From Costus lasius (Eukaryota; Streptophyta; Magnoliopsida; Zingiberales; Costaceae), in NCBI GenBank assembly GCA_027563935.2, contig CM050449.1:58483949-58547948 (forward strand): DNA of 64,000 nucleotides. The letters run 5' to 3'. Positions 46,050 through 58,422 of the stretch are shown here, in pieces. The notes beneath the pieces were generated by a model. It had not been told where the DNA came from. It ran no database searches and was given only the letters and a program-made list of their open reading frames with translations. Made by a program: the position numbers and the translations under genes. The first letter of the stretch is position 1. Each line of letters starts with the position of its first letter.

Positions 46050-46520
46050 ATGGCACCCAAGACTAAGCAAGTAGTTTTAAAGAATAGAGGGAAAGGACCA
46101 GCTACATCCTCTTCACCACCAAATCCCTATGAGATTGTTTTTAGAGATGAAATTCAAGAGTCAAAGTACAATCAATTGGTGGAAAGAAGAGTTGACAATA
46201 CAAAATATGCTGATAGAAGGACTTTAGATGCACTTAGGCTCTACGAGGATGTACCTTGGATGTTTGAGTAGATCAGAGCCAGAAGATTTTTTGAGATGAC
46301 ACCATATACCTATTTGCCACTTGCTTTGGAATTTTTGAGTAGCTTGAATGTGGATCTAAGAGAGTTTTCCAATGGACCTACTGAAGGAGATATCACATTC
46401 AGATTAGTTAATGTGGAGAGGAAGTTAAATTTGAGAGAAGTCAAGTCTATCTTTCTCTTGGGTTCTAGAAGGTATACCCAAATACCAATTGGGTTTATAG
46501 AGAATGTGTTTTGGAACTAG
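46050..46520 (+). pseudogene. ATHILA ORF-1-type protein remnant
   Basis: From the ATG at 46050 (MAPKTKQVVLKNRGKGP) the frame reads through EIVFRDEIQESKYNQLVERR and, after an in-frame TAG at 46269-46271, RARRFFEMTPYTYLPLALEF, LSSLNVDLREF and ITFRLVNVERKLNLREVKSI, stopping again at 46518-46520. The FRD...YNQL...R start and the TY-LALEFLSSL...ITFRL pattern match the ATHILA ORF-1 family carried by Athila-type gypsy elements, in the position of their extra downstream ORF. Its function in the family is unknown. Two stops make this copy non-coding as a whole. Confidence 0.7.
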
Positions 46521-46639
46521 ATTACTGATGACACTAAAATTCATAGTATATTTTGTGTCATATCATGTGTCTTTTTGTGTCATAATTATGCTATTTTGCT
46601 TGTTTTTAAGTCTTAATTGTCAAATATTACAGAATCTAC

Positions 46640-47080
46640 ACAACTTCTTGTTTTTAATCATTTTCAGGTTAAAAGTGCCATATTTTGATGGATTTTGGAA
46701 GATTTGAGCATACCAATGGATTCCAGATGTCGAAACGAAGCTACCCCTCAAATTTCAAGTCAAAACAAGCCAAATTGCAAAAATACGGCACTACCGTATT
46801 TTTGAGCCAAACTCTCACGGTACCATATTTCGCAGGGGATGTTTCAGGTGAAATACAGCACTGCCGTATGAAACTACACGCCACCATATTTTCCAGTGAT
46901 TTCAACCAGAAAAGTTTGAAAAAAATACGACACTACCGTATGAAATCGCATGGCACCGTATTTTGTGACAAAGCTGAACAGAAAGTTTTAGCAAGAATAC
47001 GGCACTGCCGTATATTTGAGAGAAATTGTCACGGTACCATATTTTCTGCCCGGAGCATGAAACTCATAGAATCATAGTCA
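46640..47080 (+). repeat. Palindrome array, copy 3; possible truncated 3' LTR
   Basis: GGATTCCAGATG near 46720 and the following AATTTCAAG resemble 25710-25760 at the element's left end, so this may be the start of the 3' LTR. It contains ATACGGCACTACCGTAT (about 46783-46799), ATACGGCACTGCCGTAT (about 46997-47013) and several variants with ACGGTACCATA. Recognisable sequence ends near 47080. Confidence 0.55.
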
Positions 47081-48329
47081 AAAGTATGACATGATAGACT
47101 CAAGCAACTTCATAGGATAGAAATCTCAATGAGTGATATATCAAAAGCAAATTAAAGATGCAACCATATGAAATAATCATGAATACAAGAGGGTGTAAAC
47201 AATACTCCCAAAACTATATAGCAAGCTTTGACCGAAAATACATAAGGCTCAGACCAAAAATAATGTCAGGCAGATGCTGCAAGGTCCAAAGATATGCCTT
47301 TTGAAAATTTTACCTGTACAATTTGAGATACATAAGGCTTAGTCTGAAAATAGTCTCAAAATAATAATGATAAAAGTAATTCTGTCAATGGACAATCAGA
47401 GATGTCGCCAGAGCTCTGAAGAGGATGCTGGTGGAAAAGGCTGATGCAGCTGAGAAGCAGAGGGTGAACAGAGGCTAGCTGAAATGCTGCTAGCAATGAT
47501 GATGATGGTGCCGACAGTAGAGTGAGTAATCCCTAGTGGCCTACTAGAAATCACAGTCCTGGAGATGAGATCGTCGGCCGGTGGGTGGCAGAAATAATGC
47601 TGCATGGAAAAAATCAGTCACTAATGAAGAGTTTGCTGCATAAATAAATAAAATCAATAGAATAAGAGGCAGTAGAAGAAGTAAGAATCTACAGATGGTA
47701 TAATCTAGTGTCGACGGCTGGATACAGTGATGTCAGAGGCAGATGCAGTGGTGGCTAGAGGTGGAAGACAGTTGCTCTTGAAGATTTCTGAATCTGGAGG
47801 CAAAAGAATCAACACAGGTAGAAAACAAATAGTGCAGTGAATTTTTTAAGAAAAGTAGCCATACCCGAGAATAAAATTTAATGATCTAAATAGAAAATGG
47901 ACAGAACCAAGTTGTAGAATAAGATATGTTCTTTTCAGACGTATGAAAATCAAAGGATCAAAATCTATCAGGAATTTATGGTATCAACAGGAAGAAGGCT
48001 ACTCAGATTACACAACTGCAAAAACTGCACAAAAGTTAATCAAATTCAAAAAGTTGCTATGTGTCCTAGAATGATCAGAAAATATTTTCTTCAAAACAAT
48101 TAATCCACAAGATAGAACAACACATGTTCTTTTTATTCCAAGTGAAAATTCATGGTTTCAAGTCACCGAAACATCTTAAAAAGTGGCAGAAAAAGTGCTA
48201 ATCATATTAGTTAGAAAAAACTGCTGCAGAAATTTATCATAATCGAAAAGTTGCTATGGGTTTTAGAATGATCCATAGACTTTAAAATTTAGAAAAATAT
48301 CCAGATGATTGACAAAGATTAGTACTTCG
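47081..48329. other. Unassigned sequence between the Athila-like element and copia C
   Basis: About 1.25 kb with no recognisable protein, RNA gene or element termini. The stretch 47396-47605 is open on the minus strand (69 codons, Ser-rich) but matches nothing I know. It could be host DNA or the remainder of an old element. Confidence 0.35.
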
Positions 48330-51300
48330 TGATGGTACCAAAGATCAAAAATTTTCTTTGTTGGGAAACCTTGGTCACAAGCATCATTCAAAAACTTGTT
48401 GTAGCGGAAATACTAGGTCATCATAGAATCGCATGGATTGAGCACATGATCAACCTTATAAAACTTGTATATAACAAGTTAGAGTATTACCATTGCCATG
48501 ATGTAAGAGGCGGCTTGGATGATGAAAGGGGCGAGTGCCTCTTCTCCAAAGATGTCACACACAAGATGATGTCGACTTCCTTCCTTGTGTTCCTTGTGCT
48601 AGCAAAGACACCAAGGAGTCTTTAATCGTGTCTTGGAGAGGAAGATGTGCACTCTTGTTGGGGTATGCCCTTAAGGCTAATGTTTGAGGCCTTGGGATTG
48701 TATCAGTATCATGTAATAAACTCTTGTGTTTATAAAGGCATGGTTATTATTCAGGTTGTTACCTTCTCTGCTGCAATTAGTGTACTTCTGAATAATGTCT
48801 CAAAGCTGTTCAGCTGGGCTGACATGCTATAAAGTCCTTAGTCGAGATATCTTGGTGAACATGAGACAGCCTTGATATAATTGAGACTAATATGTATTCT
48901 AATCTTATAGGATGCTTCGAGCATGGAATAAGATGTAGACTCATGGGTACATTGGATGTACTGGACAGACCCTACTAGGATATTCAATTACTTGTCACAA
49001 TGTGAATAATCCTTGTTTGCACTAAGTGGCACATGTCCTCTGACTTGAGATCACTTGTGTTTCTAAATGATGATTGTCATTGTTTTGAGGTAGTTCAATA
49101 TCATTTGAAACATAATGATTATAGACTATCTTGGATAATGATCTTGAGTCAGGTTAGGGCACTAGTGATAGATAAAGGATTGCCATCTCCTTAATTGGAG
49201 TGTGATGTTCTATAGGGGCCCCCTAGATGGGATGATTGAGATAGTGTATGGCCATACCCAGGTGACTATGATCATCTGATCTAATCATGCTCATCATATT
49301 GGAATAACAAGCTTGACATGCTTGTCCAATAAGAACATCCAGTGGCAAAGGAAAAATGTATGCCTAGTGAAGTGGATTCACACTTGTGCTGTGGTTTGGG
49401 AGTAGTCTTGGAAGACTCTTTCCTTTATATCGGGAGACAGTGATGTGTTGCTAGATACCCCTCACTGATCGTGATAATGTAAGTTATCGTTACCGACATT
49501 TAGAGGAAACCCTTAGGGTCGCACAACTTGATGATATGGCTTACTTAAGTCTGATCGTGTGGACTGAATTCTTTGGGTTCAGTTTAAAGGAGTTTAAACT
49601 CTGATTGTAAGTGAGATCTGGTCTGATCATGTTTGATTGATTGGGGCTTGAGATCGGTAAGCTTCGATCAAGAGAGATGATTCTAGATCGGTGAGATCAG
49701 GAACATCATGAGATGAACGGTTAGATCTTGAGCCATTTTGGTTCAGAGAGATCTAGACCATGGGCCGTTTTGGTTTGGTCTTTGGACCGAATTGAATTGA
49801 ATTGAATTAGCTTGAACCAGTTCACATATGTGAACGCATGGTTCAAGGCTCAATCATATTTGGGCGGTTTTCTTATGGGTGAGCGCATGGCTTCATGACT
49901 TGCCATATTTGGAAGTCATGAAACGCCATCACTTGAAAAACGCCTAAATGATGATGGTGAATTGAATTCGATTGTCGCCTTGGCTTGAGAGGAGAAAGAG
50001 CTTCTTCCTTGACGAGAAGAGAGTTCGGCCAAGCATCTCTTGACTTCGACACACGCAAGGAGAACTTGGTGATTTTTGCTAGCACAAGAATTGCGCAAGG
50101 AGGAAGCCTTCATCATCCTTGTGTGCGTCTTCTTTGGAGGAGAGCTCATTTGCCCTCTTGCTTCCAAGCCGCCTCCTTCCTCATGGCTATGGTAATAGAT
50201 CTCAACTTGATCTTTGCAATATAACCAAGTTAATCATATGATCTACATGCGGTCTTGAGGGTGACACCCCTATAATATTTCATGCGCCCCCTTTATTAGG
50301 GTTTCACCCCCTTTTGCGCTCCCCCTTGAAGGGGACTTTCAACTCTTGGCTGGTCGAAGTTCTTCCCTTGCGTGAAAAAGATCCGCATGAGAGAGAGCCG
50401 AAAAGAGGAAGAAAAACGAGAGCTCTTCTCGAAACCGTGAGAGAGAGAGAGAGAGACCAAGAAGGAATGTTCGGTTACCACATATGATAAGAACCAAACA
50501 TGTAACTCCCTCCTTAACTCCCATTCAACCCATCGAAAACTTCCCTCTTAATTGAACCATGCGTTCACTAATGAACCGGTCCAATTTCGAATTGGTTCAA
50601 GCATCAAGTCGAACCAGCCCTGGTTATGATCTCTTTGAACAATATGGCTCAAGATCTAACCACACATCTCATTGAACCCCTGATCTTTACAATCAAGCAT
50701 CAATCCTCCCGATCGAAGCTTACCGATCATATGCCCTAATCAATTAAACATGATTAGACTAGATCTCACTTCCAATCAGAGCTTAAATTCCTCCAGTTCA
50801 CACGATCTGACATAAGTAAGCTATATCATCAAATTGTGCGACCCTAAGGGTTTCCTTCAATGACGGTAACGATAACTTACGTTATCACGATCAGAGAGGG
50901 GTATCTAGCAACACATCACTGTCTCCCGTTATGAAGGAAAGAGTCTTCCAAGACTACTCCCAAACCACAGCACAAGTGTGAATCTAATTCACTTGGCATA
51001 CATGTTTCCCTTTGCCACTAGATGTTCCCATTGGACAAGCATGTCAAGCCTGCGATTCCAACATGATGAAAATGGTTAGATCAGACGAACATAGTCGTCT
51101 GGGTATGGCCATACACATTCTCAACCATTTCATCTAGGGGGCCCTTTAGAACATCACACTCCAACTAGGAGAGGCAATCCTATATCTATCACAAGTGCCC
51201 TAACATGACTCATGCCCACTATCCAAGATAATCCTTAACCATTATCTTTCAAATGATATTGAACTCCCTCAAGATAATGCCAATCATCACTTAGAAACAC

Positions 51301-51710
51301 AAGTGATCTCAAGTCAGAGGGAATATACCACTTGCTTGCATACAAGGATTATTCACATTGTGACAAACAATTAAATATCCTAAGTAGGATCAGTCCAGTA
51401 CATCCAACGCACCTATGTGTCTAAATCTTATTCTATGCCCGAAGCATCCTATAAGTTTAGAACACATATTAGTCTCAATCATATCAAGGCTGTCTCATGT
51501 TCACCGAGATATCTCGACTAAGGACAACACTGAATGTCAGCTAAACTGAACATCATTGAGACATTACTCAGAAGTATACATACAATAGCAGATAATGTAA
51601 CAATCTGAATAACAACAATTACCTTTATAAAAACATATATATATAGTTTATACATGATACTGAAAATAACCCAAGGCCTCAAACATTAGCCTTAAGGGCA
51701 TACCCTAACA
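48330..51710 (-). repeat. Copia C 3' LTR, interrupted by a solo LTR
   Basis: Two pieces, 48330-48655 and 50347-51710, together about 1690 bp, the family length. I place the left end at TGATGGTACC because it parallels TGATGGAACC in copia B. An alternative TG at 48359 (TGTTGGGAAACC) would give about 1661 bp. The right end is CCCTAACA followed by the polypurine tract. Confidence 0.8.
48656..50341 (+). mobile_element. Solo LTR of the same copia family inserted in copia C's LTR
   Basis: 1686 bp from TGTTGGGGTATGCCC to AAGGGGACTTTCA, plus orientation, opposite to its host LTR. It is flanked by ACTCT at 48651-48655 and 50342-50346. No internal region is present, so it is a solo LTR. Its U5 end has CCCCT-TGA-AGGGG. 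Confidence 0.93.
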
Positions 51711-51725
51711 ATCTCCCACTTGCAC
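51711..51725 (-). other. Copia C polypurine tract
   Basis: Minus-strand AAGTGGGAGAT directly before the LTR. Confidence 0.82.
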
Positions 51726-51730
51726 TTAAA

Positions 51731-53592
51731 CTAATGGTTGAGAAATCTCAAACCCATATTATTGCAGTGCTTCTCATGCTTCTGCTGCACCAGAGGCTTT
51801 GTAAGCGGGTCAGCTAGATTGTCATCTGTATGAATCTTGCAGATCTTGATGTCTCCTCGATCAATGATTTCACGGATCAAGTGAAACCTTCTTTGTATGT
51901 GCTTGGACTTCTGGTGTGACCGTGGTTCCTTCGCTTGTGCAATCGCTCCAGTGTTATCACAGAAGATAACCAATGGATCTGCACTTGAAGGAACAACATC
52001 AAGTTCCTGAATGAACTTACGAATCCATACTGCCTCCTTTGATGCTTCTGAGGCTGCAACATACTCGGCTTCTGTTGTGGAATCAGCAACAATTGATTGT
52101 TTGAAACTCTTCCACACCACTGCTCCTCCATTCAAGCTAAAAACATAGCCTGATTGCGATCGAAAATCGTCTTGGTCAGATTGGAACGAAGTATCAGTAT
52201 ATCCTTCAATACTGAGTTCTCCCTGACCTCCATAAATCAAGAACATATCTTTGGTTCTCCGAAGATATTTTAAAATGTTCTTGACAGCAATCCAGTGTGC
52301 CTTCCCTGGATTACCTTGGAACCGACTGGTTACGCTTAACCCGTAAGCGACGTCTGGGCGAGTACATAACATCGCATGCATGATAGACCCAATAGCCGAA
52401 GCATAAGGCGTATTGTCCATCTCATCTTTCTCAGACTGTGTTTGAGGACACTGGCTTTTTGAAAGATTCAGACCATGTCTGACTGGAAGATATCCTCTTT
52501 TAGAATTTTCTAAATGGAATCTCTCCAGGACCTTATCGATGTAAGTACTCTGGCATAGCCCGAGAAGCCTATTAGATCTATCTCTAAAGATCTCCACACC
52601 TAGTATATAGGTCGCTTCTCCTAAATCTTTCATCTGGAAACATTTTCTTAACCATGCTTTGACTGCATGCAGTTCAGGAATATCGTTTCCAATGATTAAA
52701 ATATCATCGAAGTAGAGGACTAGGAAAGTAATCACGCTCCTACTAAACCTTTTATATACACACGGGTCGTCTTCATTTTTGACGAAACCAAATTCAGAAA
52801 ATGATTCATCAAAACGAATATTCCAGCTTCTCGATGCTTGTTTTAGTCCATAAATGGACTTCCTTAATTTGCATATTTTATGACGTTTTGATGGGTTAAT
52901 GAAACCTTCAGGTTGTGTCATGTACACATCCTCTTCTAATTTTCCGTTAAGGAAAGCGGTTTTCACATCCATTTGCCAGATCTCATAATCAAAATATGCT
53001 GCTATCGCGAGAATAATTCGAATGGACTTGAACATGGCAACAGGAGAGAAAGTTTCATCATAATCTATCCCGTAGATTTGTTTGAAACCTTTCGCAACTA
53101 GCCTGCCCTTATAGGTAACTACGTTACCATCCATGTCTTTCTTCTTTCTCAAGATCCACTTACAGCCTATAGGGATTACTCCCGGAGGCGGATCAACCAA
53201 ATCCCAGACTTGGTTATCTGACATGGAGTCCATCTCGGCTCGCATAGCTTCAAGCCATCTTGCTGACTCCGGTCCACATACCGCATCCGCATAAGTGAGG
53301 GGTTCATCATTAATGATGTAGACTCCGTCATAGCGCTCAGGCTCACGACGAATCCTTCCTGATCTACGCGGTTCCCGTGATATCTGAGCCTCAGGTTGAA
53401 TATTAATCTGATCTATTGGTTCAGGGTCATCCAACTGTGCTTGACTACTTTGTCCTTCTTCTGGAATTTCATCCAGCTTTATTTCTCTCCCACTGGCCTC
53501 TTGCAGAAGAAATTCCTTCTCAAGAAAAATAGCCGTTCGAGAAACAAATACTTTATTCTCTTTGGGATCGTAGAAATAATAACCCTTAGTTT
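51731..53592 (-). pseudogene. pol: Copia C RT-RNase H, broken upstream, YFDD in place of YVDD
   Basis: Open minus-strand frame from the end of the integrase region (KGYYFYDPKENKVF) through the reverse transcriptase and complete RNase H to LRFLNH. Everything upstream is cut off by LTR D at 53593. The catalytic box reads LYFDDILIIGN where copies A, B and 3 have LYVDD. The linker reads DDPEPIDQINIQPEAQ, also diverged. There is no internal stop, so the copy is not old enough to have accumulated nonsense changes, but it is truncated in this arrangement. Confidence 0.92.
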
Positions 53593-55054
53593 TGAACAGT
53601 CCCCTTCAAGGGGGAGCGAAACCCTAAGGAGGCGCAAGTGACCTTGTGGGTTATGTTATAGCAGCGGAATAAGGGTTTCATAATGATCATCGCATGCAAT
53701 ATGATCAACTACAACAACATGAGAAATTCATACCGAAGCCATATGTTGGATGGCGTCTTGAAAGAGAGAGCAAGAAAGATCTCCTCCAAAGGATGCGCAC
53801 ACAAGATGAGGATGCGCTCACTTCCTTGGTACTCCTTGTGCTAGCAAGGTTCCAAGAGGTGTCGTTGATCGAAATCAAAGGGATGGATGAAGCTTTTCTT
53901 GCCTTTCCGAAAGAACTCTCCAAAAAACGTGAGTCTCCTTCACTACGCAAAAGCGTTGTCGAATATGAGAGGGAGAACGAATCAATGAGGCGTTAAGAGA
54001 GGCGTTCCACACAAACGTGGGCGTTACTCTCAAATTAGCAAACCGCTTTCCAAATTTGGAAAGCCCTCAAAGCTTTGCGTTCAAGCGTTCACCAAGTGAA
54101 CCAAACGCATACTCCCATATGAACCATGCGCTCACATGAGCCGGTTCAAAGCATTCGGTTCAATGACTAAACCAAGTTAGCCCAAGCATTGGTCCAGATA
54201 AAAATCAAACCCTAAGATTCAAGATCTGACCGTTCATCTCTCGATGCTCCTGATCGCACCGATCTAGCATCAATTCTCTGGATCGAAGCTTACCGATCTA
54301 AAGCCCTAATCAATCATACATGATCAGACCAGATCTTACTTACAATCAGAGATTAAATCCCTTTAAACTGAACCAAAACAATTTAGTCCACACGATCTGA
54401 CTTAAGTAAGCCATATCATCAAATTGTGCGACCCTGAGGGTTTCCTTTAAATGTCGGTAACGATAACTCACGTTATCACGATCAGTGAGGGGTATCTAGC
54501 AACACATCACTGTCTCCCGATATAGAGGAAAGAGTCTTCCAAGACTACACCCAAACCACAACACAAGTGTGAATCAAACTCACAAGGCATACATGTTTCC
54601 TTTGCCATTGGATGTTCTTATTGGACAAGCATGTCAAGCCTGTAACTCCAATACGATGAGCATGATTAGATCAGATGAACACAGTCACCTGGGTATGGCC
54701 ATACACTTTCTCAATCATCTCATCTAGGGGGGGCCCCTTTTAGCACATCACAATCCTTAAACAAGGAGACGGCAATCCTATGTCTATCACTAGTGCCCTA
54801 ACCTGATTCAAGCTCATCATTCAAGATAGTCTATAACCATTATATTTCAAATGATATTGAACTACCTCAAAACAATGACAATCATCATTTAGAAAACACA
54901 AGTGATCTCAAGTCAGAGGAAATGTGCCACTTGTTGCATTCAAGGATTATTCACATTGTGACAAACAATTGAATATCCTAGTAGGGTCTGTCCAGTACAT
55001 CTAATGTACCCATGAGTCTACATCTTATTCCATGCTCGAAGCATCCTATAAGAT
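53593..55054 (-). repeat. Copia LTR D, partial, inserted in copia C pol
   Basis: Starts on the plus strand with TGAACAGTCCCC and follows the family LTR in minus orientation for 1462 of about 1690 bp, until LTR E interrupts it. Whether D is a solo LTR or a whole element cannot be told, because its other end lies beyond the window. Confidence 0.85.
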
Positions 55055-55262
55055 TGTTGGGGTATGCCCTTAAGGCTAATGTTTGAGGCCTTTGGGATTG
55101 TATCAGTATCATGTAATAAACTTTTGTGTTTATAAAGGCATGGTTATTATTCAGGTTGTTACCTTGTCTGCTGTAATAAGTGTACTTCTGAATAATGTCT
55201 CAAAGCTGTTCAGCTAGGCTGACAGGTTATATGTCCTTAGTCGAGATATCTTGGTGAACATG
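55055..55262 (+). repeat. Copia LTR E, partial, inserted in LTR D
   Basis: The first 208 bp of a plus-oriented family LTR (TGTTGGGGTATGCCC onward), cut by the chromovirus at 55263. The last five bases, ACATG (55258-55262), should be the chromovirus target duplication. Confidence 0.88.
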
Positions 55263-56166
55263 TGTAACATCCCACATTCTTAACCCCAAACAAATGGCAC
55301 AATTCACAAATGATACAGGATGTTTCATATAAGATCGATCATATGCTAGGTAAAACCGAGTTCAAGAAAACACGATCTGAAAAATTTCCATAAATCCATA
55401 CACACAAATTCACAAAACTCAAATCTCATAAGGGTACCTGCCACCACGCAATCCTTGCACTAGACATATGCAAGGCAACAGTTATATCAAAACCGATTGC
55501 ACAGAATATACAACAAGCCGAAATTCAAAACAAAATCACAAAATCGATTTTATAAACTCATACCAAACACCGAAACCAGGCTGAAGCCCGCGGTGACACA
55601 AAAATCAAACTCATAAGACTGCCATAACTGGCAACATACTTCACATAGTTCACATAGTCTCATGATTCACATAGTTCATATAGTTTATGTTAAGGCCACA
55701 ACCGGCCCCAAGAATTAAGCACAAAAATTCTTAAAACAGCAAACAGCATAATTATCCACGCCAAAGCACTCAAGACATGCGCCCCTGCTCTATGCCTGAA
55801 AATAGTGAGGGGTGAGCTACACAGCCCAGTGAGTGGATAGTCTAAATCGACTATCCATAACATACATTCAAAAATATAGGCAGATTATTTTTAAAAATAT
55901 TTAACAGAACATTATGTCAACATATAACAAAATAAAGAAACAGAAGTCATATAGACAGTTAAATGTACACACTAGCATATAACAATTTCAGGTTCTAGAG
56001 TTTTACTCTAACCCAATTAAACACATATATTCTAAACCAACTAAACACACCATACTTAATTAACCTAGTTGTCCAGCATATTCAGTAGTGACCAATATGG
56101 TCTAACCCGGCTTGGCCAAAGCACTGGGAGCTGCAAAATCTCGTGCAACACATAAACATGGATAGT

Positions 56167-56450
56167 GAGTAGAATCAAGAGGTGGCCCCCGTCAGGTCAC
56201 GACGTGGCACTTTGCTCTATCACCCCATAACACATCAGAGTGATGACATCAAGAGGTGGCCCCTGTCTGATCAAGACATGGCACTTTGCGTCTTATATCA
56301 CCCCGTCACATAAAAGAGTAATGACATCAAGAGGTGGCCCCTGTCTGATCAAGACATGGCACTTTGCGTCTTATATTACCCCATCACATAAAAGAGTAAT
56401 GACATCAAGAGGTGGCCCCTGTCTGACCAAGACATGGCACTTTGCGTCAA
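56167..56450 (-). repeat. 78-bp tandem repeat in chromovirus LTR
   Basis: Units start at 56245, 56323 and 56401 (GACATCAAGAGGTGGCCCCT ...), preceded by a diverged copy from about 56167. The same array begins again in the 5' LTR at about 63792. The remnant LTR at 36066 has a less expanded version near 37640-37765. Confidence 0.95.
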
Positions 56451-57433
56451 AACCCGTTCTCCCAAAAGGTTCCTACTGGACAACAGACATATCTTAGTTC
56501 ATATTTCACAAAGGTGGACTCCTAAGTGTCAACTAGACTCTAGGATAGTCATCACAAAAATCATATCGGGCAGGCTGAACATCAACCCCCATCACAATAA
56601 TCATAATAGGCAGGCTGAACATCAACCTCCTCACATATCACAATACAGGGCTGAAATTCAAACCCTTAACATAACACATAAGGACTATCCCCTTGAGTTC
56701 ATAGTTACACCTAGCCTTAGTCCTAACCATCACATAATCACATAATTTTCCAAATTCACATAACCCATAATTTTCCAAATTCACATAATCACACATATTG
56801 TTCAAAATTCACAAGATCACACATAATGTTCAAAATTCACATGATCACACATATTGTTCAAAATTATATAACATAACACATAATATTTTATATTCGAATA
56901 TCACCGAATATAGTGTAGTCCTTAAATTTCATGCTGATTAGTTTAATCAAACCTTGCTATGTTGTCACTCAAGTTTCTCAAATACAGATACTTAGCCATA
57001 AATATAACACCATAATTATTTAACATATTACACACACCAAGAAACAGTCATATCAAGCATCCATAAAATCAACTTAAAATTTAAAACAAGTATTCATATA
57101 AATTACTTTACAAATTACCACATGTAACATATTAACTACAAACACCAAAATTCGGTTTTCATAGACAATTATCAAGGTCATCAAGGTTTCGGTTTTCATG
57201 TTAACTACAAACATCAATTTCGGTTTTCATAAACAATTATCAAGAACATCAAGATTTCGGTTTTCATGTTAACTACAAACATCATTGATTTAATGTTACC
57301 AAAATTGATTTCGGTTTAACTATAATTAACAAGAATTTCATACCCAAAATTCAATGATTTAATGCTACCAAAATTCCTATAAAAATACCTTAAATTTCAT
57401 ACAAATTTTCGGTTAAATAATCATCATATAATC

Positions 57434-57523
57434 ACCTTTGAAAAATTCGGTTTTCATGATATAATCAACCTTACAAAATTCGGTTTTCATCATATAATCA
57501 ACTTTACAAAATTCGGTTTTAGC
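57434..57523 (-). repeat. Short tandem repeat with AAATTCGGTTTTCAT units
   Basis: Three units of about 36 bp, each AAATTCGGTTTTCAT-like plus ATATAATCAAC. It is the counterpart, in reverse orientation, of the 34-bp array in the remnant LTR. Confidence 0.85.
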
Positions 57524-58393
57524 ATGGTAAGATTTCCAACAAGCGAATATATCATCTAACTCATCAATTAACACAAACAAATAGATAGAAATCAATTAGA
57601 CAACCCACTCACCTTGAACCGAGAACACAAGGTGAAAAAAAACCCTCCAACAATTTCGTCTAAAGCCTTTAAGCCGCCCAAAAATCTTCAAGAACTCGCC
57701 AAGGAAGTTTCTTCACTTCAAGGAAAATCACCAAGGGAAGAAGATGAAGAAAATCACCTCAAAATTCCAAGAACACCAAAGTCGCCTCCTTCTTCCTAGC
57801 CGTCGCCCAAAGTTTTCTCTCAAGCCAAAATCTCGCCCAAAAATTCCACCCTAACCGAAATATCAATTTGAATTTTCGGTTTTAACTCTTAACCCATTAA
57901 CCCATTAATTCAAATAGGGTTTAACCATTTAACTAACTAAATTTGAATTTTAAACCCAATAACCCATGGTTTAATTGACAATCCAATAAGAACTTAAATT
58001 AACATCCACTTAATGAATTCACTTAAACGCAAATCCAATAAGGATGTAATTAATATCCAATAAGGATTTAATTAACCAATAACTCCAATTAATTAACAAT
58101 TAATTAACTTAAATTAACAAGCAATAAACTCTAATTAAATAACTTACAATTAACTTACAATTTACAACCCATAAATCCTAATTAATTTATCATGAACAAC
58201 CAATAATAATTTATCATAAATTAACAGCCAATAATCAAACAAATAATCCCTAATTAATTTACAATAATTTAACAACCAAAAATCTCTAGTTAATTAACTA
58301 TTAACAACCAATACATAGAAAAATATCATAGTCAATAATTTTATTTAATTCAAAAATAATGCTTACCAGGACTTAAGATCCTTGGATCTTACA

Positions 58394-58406
58394 TCCCTCC
58401 CTCCTT
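58394..58406 (-). other. Chromovirus polypurine tract
   Basis: Minus-strand AAGGAGGGAGGGA directly before the TG of the 3' LTR. Confidence 0.9.
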
Positions 58407-58422
58407 ATAAAGCTTTAGTCCT

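Larger units (their letters stand above)
25640..47080 (+). mobile_element. Decayed Athila-type Ty3/gypsy element lacking RT and integrase, split by copia 3
   Basis: Plus-strand element in two parts, 25640-31696 and 45105 to about 47080, joined by the GTAAG duplication around copia 3. The order is LTR-like sequence, primer site (27370), a second LTR-like segment, gag pseudogene, aspartic protease, post-pol linker containing CTTGGGAGGCAACCCAAG, palindrome-rich spacer, ATHILA-type ORF and a further palindrome-rich piece. Reverse transcriptase, RNase H and integrase are missing between protease and linker, so the element is non-autonomous, at least in this copy. Many stops in gag are C-to-T or G-to-A changes, as expected for an old methylated copy. 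Outer ends are approximate. Confidence 0.8.
55263..58393 (-). repeat. Chromovirus 3' LTR
   Basis: 3131 bp; on the minus strand TGTAAGATCCAAGG to GGGATGTTACA. It contains a 78-bp tandem array (56167-56450) and several GGTTTTCAT repeats (57140-57520). The ORFs at 56240-56745 and 57614-57799 come from the repeats or are not recognisable. Confidence 0.95.

Noticed and set aside
48656..50341. A complete element between matching ends
   Set aside because: Only one LTR length with a direct ACTCT duplication on both sides; no primer site, polypurine tract or coding region, so a solo LTR.
56240..56745. Repetitive 85-codon ORF MTSRGGPCLIKTW...
   Set aside because: A by-product of the 78-bp tandem repeat, whose length is divisible by three; antisense to the chromovirus.
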